Source: Clostridium lacusfryxellense (GTDB lineage Bacteria > Bacillota > Clostridia > Clostridiales > Clostridiaceae). Taken from it: a stretch of 64,000 nt of DNA. Of the stretch, positions 53,808 to 61,800 are shown piece after piece. A model generated the notes under the pieces. That model made no database searches. It was not told where the DNA came from and saw only the letters and a list, made by a program, of their open reading frames with translations. The stretch spans positions 1-64,000 of the forward strand of contig NZ_JAHLEB010000019.1 in assembly GCF_018861735.1 (NCBI RefSeq). The letters run 5' to 3'. Each line of letters starts with the position of its first letter. Within the stretch, counting starts at the first letter, position 1. Position numbers and translations under genes: made by a program.

Positions 53808-55091
53808 GTGATAGATTTAGCTTATGAAAACCAAGGTACAAATTCATTTCTGGTATGTAAATTAGATCCACAAGAAGTAGTTGATACAATGAGTATGGGA
53901 ATGATATCAAATAATAAAATATTTGGTGTTATACCATTTTCTTATTCACAAAATGATAGTGAAAGAGTTTTTAAATATAATATATCTTCAAAAATAAATT
54001 TGAAACAGTATTTTTCTGGACAAGTTAAAAAGAGATCTTTGCTCAATGTTTTTTCAAGTATAGCTGCATCTATATTTAATTCAGAAGAATATATGGTGGA
54101 ACCTAATAAGTTTATGATTGATATTGAATATATATACGTGGATGTAAGCACAGCGGAGGCGGCGCTTATATGTTTACCTATTATTAATGAAAAAGAAATA
54201 AATATTGATATGGGTAAGTTTTTTAAGGATATAGTTTATAGCATACAGTTTGATCAAAGTGAGAATTGCGATTATGTTGCTAGGATTATTAGCTTTTTAA
54301 ATAGTAATACTAATTTCTCTTTGCTTGATTTTAAAAAAATTGTAGATGGTCTAATAAGTGAAAATATAACGCATTCACAAATAGCATCAAGCGTTTTAGT
54401 TGAGAAAAAGCCTATTATAGTTAAGCAGGCGCCGTTATCTACGCCTCGTCCTACTCAGATACCTAAAGTGTCAACTCCACAAGTACCACAAGTGGTACAG
54501 CTTAAAAAAGAGTCTAAGAAAGATGTTAAGATTAAAAAAGAGAAAAAAGGGTTTTTCTGTTGGGGAAAAGGAAAAAAGAAAGAAATTCCTACACCTTTAC
54601 CAAAACAACAACCGATATATGCAGTTCCTGGTCTAAAATCGGTTAACTCAAATGAAATCACAGAAAGTCCAAATTTAGAACCATCTTTGAAAGTCAATCA
54701 AAATTCACAACAGAATTTTGGTGAAACTACAGTGCTCGGAGTTAGTAATGCTGGAGAAACTACAGTACTTTCTGAATTAGACATACAAAAATCAAATGTC
54801 CCATTTATCATAAGAACAATAGGTGGAGAAAAAATCTCCCTAAACAAACCTGTATTTAGAATTGGGAAAGAAAAGAGTTATGTTGATTACTTTATAGCTG
54901 ATAATACAGCGGTAAGTAGGAGCCATGCTGACATAATTGCAAGAGATGGTGAATATTTTGTCCTTGATAACAATTCTACCAATCACACATATGTAGACAA
55001 TGAAATGGTTCAAAGTAATATTGAAATAAAAATTACAAATGGTTCAAAGTTGAAGTTTGCAAATGAGGAATTTGAATTCAAATTGTCGTAG
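53808..55091 (+). CDS. FHA-domain signalling protein (DUF6382-FHA) with two GETTVL motifs
   Basis: A 427-aa cytoplasmic protein started by GTG after AGGAGG. The first about 180 residues resemble the DUF6382 domain found with FHA proteins. A Pro/Lys-rich linker (about 205-275) contains KKEKKGFFCWGKGKKKE. GETTVL occurs at 305-310 and again at 316-321. The FHA domain (331-427) has R351, S370, H373 and N392 of the phosphothreonine pocket. Paired TT motifs beside an FHA domain resemble the ETT switch of GarA/OdhI, in which a kinase phosphorylates the motif and the FHA domain then binds it. The kinase and phosphatase genes follow directly. Confidence 0.88.
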   Translation: MIDLAYENQGTNSFLVCKLDPQEVVDTMSMGMISNNKIFGVIPFSYSQNDSERVFKYNISSKINLKQYFSGQVKKRSLLNVFSSIAASIFNSEEYMVEPNKFMIDIEYIYVDVSTAEAALICLPIINEKEINIDMGKFFKDIVYSIQFDQSENCDYVARIISFLNSNTNFSLLDFKKIVDGLISENITHSQIASSVLVEKKPIIVKQAPLSTPRPTQIPKVSTPQVPQVVQLKKESKKDVKIKKEKKGFFCWGKGKKKEIPTPLPKQQPIYAVPGLKSVNSNEITESPNLEPSLKVNQNSQQNFGETTVLGVSNAGETTVLSELDIQKSNVPFIIRTIGGEKISLNKPVFRIGKEKSYVDYFIADNTAVSRSHADIIARDGEYFVLDNNSTNHTYVDNEMVQSNIEIKITNGSKLKFANEEFEFKLS

Positions 55092-55098
55092 TGAGGAA

Positions 55099-55875
55099 GT
55101 GATTGATATTAATTTTTTAGTAGCAGCACATACAGATGTGGGAATAAAGAAAAATACTAATCAGGATTCCTTGTGTATTAAAACGGCAAACACCAATTTG
55201 GGAAAAGTAGTCCTTGCAGTTATTTGTGATGGGATGGGTGGATTATCAAAGGGCGAGCTTGCTAGTGCAACTTTAGTAAAAGCCTATTCAGACTGGTTTA
55301 AGGATTCCTTTCCTCAACTTCTATACAATGGATTATCAGATGATATATTAAAATCTGAATGGGAAAACATCGCGTTTACTCAAAATGAAAGAATAATGAG
55401 GTACGGAGAAAGTCAAAGAGTGAATTTAGGAACTACTTTAACAGTGCTTCTTATGGCAAAAAACAGATATTATGTTCTTAACATTGGTGATAGTAGGGCA
55501 TATGAAATAAGTGATACTATATTCCAAATAACAAAGGATCAGACAGTTGTGGCTAGAGAAATTGAAAGAGGTAATATGACACCTGCTCAAGCAAAGGTTG
55601 ACCCTGGTAGAAATGTGTTACTTCAATGTGTTGGTGCATCAAAAATTATTGAACCGGATTTCTTTGCAGGTGAGGTTAAAGAAAATGCTGTTTACATGCT
55701 TTGTTCAGATGGATTTAGGCACGAGATAACGCAAAAGGAAATTTTCACAAGCTTTAATGCAGATATTCTTACTAATGAAGATATCATGAAAACTAAAGCT
55801 ATTTATCTAGTTGAATTAAATAAGCAAAGACTAGAGCAAGATAATATATCTGTTGCATTAATTAGAACCTTTTAG
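55099..55875 (+). CDS. PP2C-type Ser/Thr protein phosphatase
   Basis: A 258-aa PPM phosphatase with all metal-binding motifs: DVGIKKNTNQDS (D23), CDGMGG (D44), NLGTTLTVLL, LNIGDSRAYEI, SDGF and EQDNISVALI. It should remove phosphate from the kinase and FHA protein. Start choice is uncertain: GTG at 55099 lies 2 nt after GAGG, whereas an ATT at 55102 has 5-nt spacing; no ATG is well placed. It is 7 nt after the FHA gene and 14 nt before the kinase gene. Confidence 0.9.
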   Translation: MIDINFLVAAHTDVGIKKNTNQDSLCIKTANTNLGKVVLAVICDGMGGLSKGELASATLVKAYSDWFKDSFPQLLYNGLSDDILKSEWENIAFTQNERIMRYGESQRVNLGTTLTVLLMAKNRYYVLNIGDSRAYEISDTIFQITKDQTVVAREIERGNMTPAQAKVDPGRNVLLQCVGASKIIEPDFFAGEVKENAVYMLCSDGFRHEITQKEIFTSFNADILTNEDIMKTKAIYLVELNKQRLEQDNISVALIRTF

Positions 55876-55889
55876 TTTGGAGGTGTAGT

Positions 55890-57872
55890 ATGACTAAGAT
55901 TGGAACAATTATTGATGGAAAATATGAATTACTTAAAAAAATAGGTCAAGGCGGCATGAGTGTTGTTTACCTTGCAATGGATAACAGGTTAAATAAGCAG
56001 TGGGCGATTAAAGAGGTTCGAAAAGACGGAGTTAAAGATTTTGAGATTGTAAAACAGGGATTAATGGTAGAAACTAATATGCTGAAAAAATTTAGTCACC
56101 ATAATCTTCCAAGGATCGTAGATATTATTGACGTGGATGGAAATTTTTATATTGTCATGGACTATATTGAAGGTCAACCTCTTGCCACTATGCTAAATGA
56201 ATATGGAGCTCAACCACAGGAATATGTCATCGAATGGGCAAAACAACTTTGTGATGTACTTGAATATCTACATACAAGAAATCCACCAATTATATATCGT
56301 GATATGAAACCTGCTAATGTAATGCTCAAACCAGATGGTGATCTAATTTTAATTGATTTTGGAATTGCAAGAGAGTATCACAAGCAAAATCTTGCGGATA
56401 CGACGTGTTTAGGAACACAAGGATATGCTGCGCCAGAACAGTTTGGAGGGCAGGGGCAAACAGACCAAAGGACAGATATATATTGTTTAGGTGCCACGCT
56501 CTATCACCTAGTTACAGGGCATAATCCCTGTGAACCACCTTATGAGATATATCCAATAAGACAATGGAATCAATCATTATCAACTGGACTTGAAAAAATC
56601 ATTCTAAAATGTACTGAGCGTAATCCAGATGATAGATACCAATCTTGTGCTGAGCTTATGTATGCATTTGAACATTATGATGAGATAGATGATACATATA
56701 AAAGGAAGCAAGTAAAAAAACTCATTACATTTTCTATATCATCATTTTTATGTATTATAGGAATGGTTGTATTTCTATTTGGTTATTACGGAATAATTAA
56801 TAAAAGAATGTCTGATTATAACAGTAGAATTAACGATGCTATTACATCAGTAGCAGATTCTGTAGCTAAGGGTGAGTTCACTAAAGATGCCGTAGATAAA
56901 TATAATTTGGCTATAGATATAGATCCCTCAAAAAAGGATGCATATATTAAACTCCTTGATTATTATACAAGAATGGGACAAACAAAGAATGGATTGGACA
57001 CGTTGACATCAATGATTGCTAGCAATGATGGTGGATTAAAGAAAAACAATGATGTATTAATGTATGTAGCAAGACTATTTTTTAATGGGAACCCCAATGA
57101 TTCTTCTTTTGATGTGGACTATGAGAGTGCAGCAAAATATTTTGGGATGGTGGATGATAAAGTACTACCAGAGGCCACTTATTATAAATCAATTTCAGTA
57201 TCGTTATCAGAATTTAGTGCAAGAGTTGACTGGAAATCAGTATTAAACAATCTTAAAAAGTTTGAGGTATATAATGATAGCCAGAATATTGATAATACAC
57301 AAATAGAAAATTATTTATCACTTTCAAGCGTTTATATTGCAAATAAAAGTTATATAAGGCAGGTAGAAGCAGATCCGTTTACGGCAGCTATTAAAGTAAT
57401 AGGAAAGGCACAAAAATCAGTTGAATTTTTAAAAGATCAAAATACTACAAATGTTTATCAAACTGATATAATGCGGCGTTTAGGTGATGCTTACTATTTA
57501 AAAGCGGCTTTTAATGATAGTAATAAAATTCAGGCTAACCTTGATTATGATATAGCAATAGCAAAATATTTAGAATTAATACCAATAATTACAAAAGAAG
57601 ATACAAAAATAAAATTAGAACAGTTAATAGCAGAAATGTATAAAGCAAAGGGCGATTTTGCAACCGCAGCAATAAATTTTGAAAGTTTAATATTAAAATA
57701 TCCAACTTACTCTGGGTCATATTCTAGTTTTGGATTGATGGCTCTCATTGATATGAATAATAAAGCAAAGGCTGTAGAGCTTTATAATAAAGCAAATGCG
57801 TTTCCAAGTTCCAAGAATGATTTTAACTTTAAATCTCTTGAGCAAAAGCTTAAGAATGCAGGAGCGATATAA
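55890..57872 (+). CDS. membrane Ser/Thr protein kinase with external TPR-like tail
   Basis: A 660-aa PrkC-like kinase. The kinase domain (10-265) has GQGGMSVVY, Lys41, YRDMKPANVM (D138, K140, N143), DFG (156-158), activation-loop threonines 171-172 and APE (181-183), so it looks active. One membrane helix (278-303) separates it from a 350-residue TPR-like external or periplasm-facing tail (for example DKYNLAIDIDPSKKDAYIKL). PASTA repeats, the usual wall-sensing tail, are absent. The tail may sense the pilus or a surface protein. GGAGGTG precedes the ATG. Confidence 0.92.
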   Translation: MTKIGTIIDGKYELLKKIGQGGMSVVYLAMDNRLNKQWAIKEVRKDGVKDFEIVKQGLMVETNMLKKFSHHNLPRIVDIIDVDGNFYIVMDYIEGQPLATMLNEYGAQPQEYVIEWAKQLCDVLEYLHTRNPPIIYRDMKPANVMLKPDGDLILIDFGIAREYHKQNLADTTCLGTQGYAAPEQFGGQGQTDQRTDIYCLGATLYHLVTGHNPCEPPYEIYPIRQWNQSLSTGLEKIILKCTERNPDDRYQSCAELMYAFEHYDEIDDTYKRKQVKKLITFSISSFLCIIGMVVFLFGYYGIINKRMSDYNSRINDAITSVADSVAKGEFTKDAVDKYNLAIDIDPSKKDAYIKLLDYYTRMGQTKNGLDTLTSMIASNDGGLKKNNDVLMYVARLFFNGNPNDSSFDVDYESAAKYFGMVDDKVLPEATYYKSISVSLSEFSARVDWKSVLNNLKKFEVYNDSQNIDNTQIENYLSLSSVYIANKSYIRQVEADPFTAAIKVIGKAQKSVEFLKDQNTTNVYQTDIMRRLGDAYYLKAAFNDSNKIQANLDYDIAIAKYLELIPIITKEDTKIKLEQLIAEMYKAKGDFATAAINFESLILKYPTYSGSYSSFGLMALIDMNNKAKAVELYNKANAFPSSKNDFNFKSLEQKLKNAGAI

Positions 57873-57884
57873 GGAGGAAAGTAG

Positions 57885-58310
57885 ATGAGATATGAGATAA
57901 TGTATTATGTAGGTATGGCTATGGTAATACTTATGTTTATTGTTTCGGTATTATTATTTATAAAACTTAAGATATATAAAGTAATAGGGGACTTAACAGG
58001 AAGTACAGCTAAAAAGGCTATTAAAAATAAGCGAGAATATAATATGCAAACAAATGAAAAAATTTATCATACAGGGGCTATGAATAAAGAAAGAGGTAGA
58101 CTAACAGATAAAATGTCACCTATAAGTAGGGTTTTAAGAAAATTAGGACAACCTGGAAAGATTAGCGGTGAAACGTCATTGTTGGCTCAGCAACACCAAC
58201 ATAAAGAGGAACAGCAACAGGAGCAGGAGAAGGAGAAGGAACTGAATTCTGAGTATTACTTTGATATAGATTTCGACCTTATGCTGATAAATACTAATGA
58301 ATCTATTTAA
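57885..58310 (+). CDS. single-helix membrane protein, 141 aa
   Basis: One N-terminal helix (about 8-28), then a basic region (KVIGDLTGSTAKKAIKNKRE) and a low-complexity Q/E/K stretch (HQHKEEQQQEQEKEKE, about 107-122). Thr and Ser residues in the basic region could be kinase targets, but this is a guess. GGAGGAAAG precedes the ATG. It follows the kinase gene by 12 nt. No family is recognised. Confidence 0.72.
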   Translation: MRYEIMYYVGMAMVILMFIVSVLLFIKLKIYKVIGDLTGSTAKKAIKNKREYNMQTNEKIYHTGAMNKERGRLTDKMSPISRVLRKLGQPGKISGETSLLAQQHQHKEEQQQEQEKEKELNSEYYFDIDFDLMLINTNESI

Positions 58311-58324
58311 TGGGGGATTGTAAA

Positions 58325-58825
58325 ATGGAAAGAAAAAGATCATTTCAAAATGGATGTTTTGTAATGATAATAATAGGGTTTTTAGTATCATCGACAATGG
58401 TTTTCTTAATACCTTTTGCTTCATTTAAAGGAAGTGGCGTATCGTTCGTATTAGCTTACGTTATTGGTGGTGGATTTTGGTTAGGATTACTGATAAGTTT
58501 AATATTTATGACGATTTTGGATTCTCATAGGAGAAATAGGATAAATAAGAAAAAAGCTGGCAATAAAAACAGAAAAAACAAAGCAGTTGCAATAATAAAA
58601 TTTTTCAGTAACAAACCAGCAACTTTCTTTGATTGGATTTTTATAATATCAATAATTTCAGAAATAACGATTTTAGTTTTAAAAAGTACAAATCAATTAT
58701 TAACTATTACTGTTTTATTTTTACTTGTCTTTTCATTTGAAATGCATTGTGTATTTAACGGTAAAAATTATTTGTATATTAGTTTATCAAAGAGAGAAGA
58801 ATTGGTTGGGGGGGGAACAAAATGA
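58325..58825 (+). CDS. polytopic membrane protein, 166 aa
   Basis: Four hydrophobic segments (about 10-32, 38-60, 93-108 and 112-130) with a strongly basic loop (RRNRINKKKAGNKNRKNK) between the second and third. TGGGGGATT precedes the ATG at 58325. Its stop overlaps the start of the giant surface protein gene (ATGA), so the two are translationally coupled. Function unknown; an anchoring or export partner of the surface protein is possible. Confidence 0.72.
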   Translation: MERKRSFQNGCFVMIIIGFLVSSTMVFLIPFASFKGSGVSFVLAYVIGGGFWLGLLISLIFMTILDSHRRNRINKKKAGNKNRKNKAVAIIKFFSNKPATFFDWIFIISIISEITILVLKSTNQLLTITVLFLLVFSFEMHCVFNGKNYLYISLSKREELVGGGTK

Positions 58826-61800
58826 AAATAAATATTGGGGAAAAAATTTCGAAAAGGATGATTGCAATTTTCATGGTATGTATGATGATTTTCACCATGC
58901 TACCAATTGGTATGTTTGGGGCGCCGTTATTGGAAGTAAAGGCAGAGGTTACAACAGGTACAATTTCCGGGGTAATAAGTGGTGGAAATTTAGGAGTGAC
59001 AGTTGAGCTTATTAATTCTAGTTCAGCTTTAGTACAAACAATGACAGCAGCTACTAATGGAGCTTATTCTTTTACAGGGGTGGTTTATGGTGAGTATACT
59101 ATATCCGCTAGTAAATTGGGTTATAAAGTAGAATCAAAAGCAGTAAATATTTCGAACTCAATATCAGTTGCTGTTGATTTAACTTTACATGTCACAGATG
59201 ATTATACAGTTACGGGGACAGCTGGTGTGGAGAATTGGTACACTAGTGAAGTTACATTGAAAGCTAAATCGGGAAAGCAAATATGGAATGGTATTGAGTG
59301 GTCAGATAAATATATTGTGTCCACTGAGGGTGAGGATCAAAAGGTAGTAATTAAATTAAAAAATGGTGGAACTGAATCAGTTGCTAATGTTCTAATTAGT
59401 ATTGATAAAGTCAGCCCGACGGTATCAGAACCAATAGCTGATTTTGACAATACTGTTTGGAAGACTAGTAAAAAGGTATCATTTACTGCAAGTGACTTAA
59501 TAAAATTAGATAGGGTATATTGGAGTAACGAAGATAATGCAACTGCTGGTACGGATTTAACTATAACAAGCACACCTGGAAGTTATCAATTTAATGTTGC
59601 GGAAAAAGGGAAGTATTATGTATACGCGGTAGATGAAGCAGGAAACACAACAAAAAAATCAATTGATATTGATAATGTTGATTCTGAAAAACCAACAATA
59701 AAAAATGTTACTAAAAGTAAAAATGCTGAGTGGTCTAATGTTGCTGAGACTGTTACTTTTGAGGTAGCAGATGCCGGTTGTGGAATTGAAAAAGTAATGT
59801 ATGGCACATCTGCGGTTAGTTCAGAAGCAACAGGAGTGGCAAAACTTAAAGATGAAAAAGACGGTAAATATGACTTTACAACACCCACTACAGAGTTTAA
59901 TGGTACTTATTATATATGGGCATATGATAAATTAGGGAATATATCAGATGTTAAAAAGGTTATTATGAATACAGATACAACACTACCAACTATTAAGCCA
60001 GAAGATATAGTTTTTAGTGATAAAGGTGGGCTACTAACTAAAATAGGTAGTTTTATTACTTTTGGATATTTTTCAAAAAGTGATGTTACGGTTACAATTA
60101 CAGCTTCTGATGTAGCAGGTTTAGGGGGTGAAGTAGCTTCAATTTCCTACTTCACAGCTAAAGATAAAGCGGGCGCACAACCAACTTCTGACAAGGAAAT
60201 GACAAAAAATGTTGGAGTGAAATCAAAAAACGAGGTATCATTTACCTTAAAACCAGACTTTGAAGGTTATGTGTTAGCAACTGCTAAGGATAAAGCAGGG
60301 AATGAAATGGTAACACCAATAGGATCCTCAAATGGACTAATGATTGAGAATAACAATATAAATAAACCAGAAATTAAAATCACGCCAGGTGCTACAACAG
60401 GTCCATTTAATGGGTGGTTTAATGAGCAGGTTAATATTAAATTTGATGTGAAAAACGTTAAAGCTGGTATTGCAAAAATAAATTACACAATTAAAAATGA
60501 CCATGATACTACAAATCAAGTTGAGGAGGAAGTAATATTAACAAACTCATCAACAACTACTTTACCAACCTCGTGGGATCCAGCAGTTATACTTTTAAAT
60601 AAAGACGGTAAAAATCTAGTTACAGTAAAAGTAACTGATAATGCTGGAAATTATAAAGAAGAAAGTACTACAGTAAATATTGATAAAAAAACACCAGTGA
60701 AACCAACAGTAACTACAGAATATGATAGTAAAATTTGGACAAGAAAAGACGTAGTATATACTATTACAGAAGGAACACCAACAACAGATTCAAGGGTATT
60801 GAAATATCAATATAAGGTATGGGATAAAATAGGGACAACCATGATTCAGGATTGGACAGATGTTACAGAAGGTAACGAGACTATAAAAAATCAAGTTACA
60901 ATCAAGGATAAAGGGCATAAGAATATACAGTTTAGGACAGTGTCAAAGGCAGCAATTAATGGAGTGGAAACTGAAAAATATACTGTTCAAGTTGACATAG
61001 GAAAACCTCTTGATCCAACTGCAACTATTGATACTGTTCAAATTGATAACAATAAATGGTATAGTGCAGATGCTAAAACAGTAGTGTTAAACGTAGCACA
61101 AGAAGTAGATAGAGCTGAGAATTATATATCATATAAGCTTGACGGTGGTGAATGGATTAAAGGGAAAGATGTAAAACCGGTAAATGTAACGGTAAGTGGT
61201 GATAAAAACCATTCTCTTGTAGTTATGACTGAAAATACGGCAGGAAATAAGAGTGATGAAAAAACATATAATATTAATATCGAAAAAACACTCCCAACTA
61301 TTAATGAAAATGATATAGTTTATAAACCAATAGATCAACCCAAACTATCTAGGATAGGTAATTTCCTTTCCTTTGGATATTTCTTTAAGGAGAAGGTTAA
61401 TGTTACAATAAAAGCTTATGATCCTGGCGAAGTTACCTCAGGAGTAGAATCAATTTCCTATTATACTGCTAAAACTAAAGATGCTTTAGGAACCTTTATA
61501 AAAGATGTTCCTTTAGTTTCAAATGCTATAACATTTGAACTCCCAATAGGATTTGAGGGTTATGTGTTTGCTATAGCTAAAGATAAAGCTGGAAATGTAA
61601 TGGGCAGTCCAACTGTATCAGATTTTAGTTTAATGCTTGAGAATGTTAAACCTAATATTATAATTACACCATCAGCTAAAACAGGTTCATTAAATAATGG
61701 CTGGTATAATGGACAAGTTAATATTAATCTTAATGTAAAAGAGGATAAATCTGGTATATCAAAAATAGTTTATAAAATTGGATCACAAGCTCAAGTGGAA

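Noticed and set aside
58725-59006. 93-codon plus-strand frame at the start of the giant surface protein
   Set aside because: Another frame of the same strand gives a signal peptide and Ig-like domains and stays open for over 5 kb. This one is a shadow.
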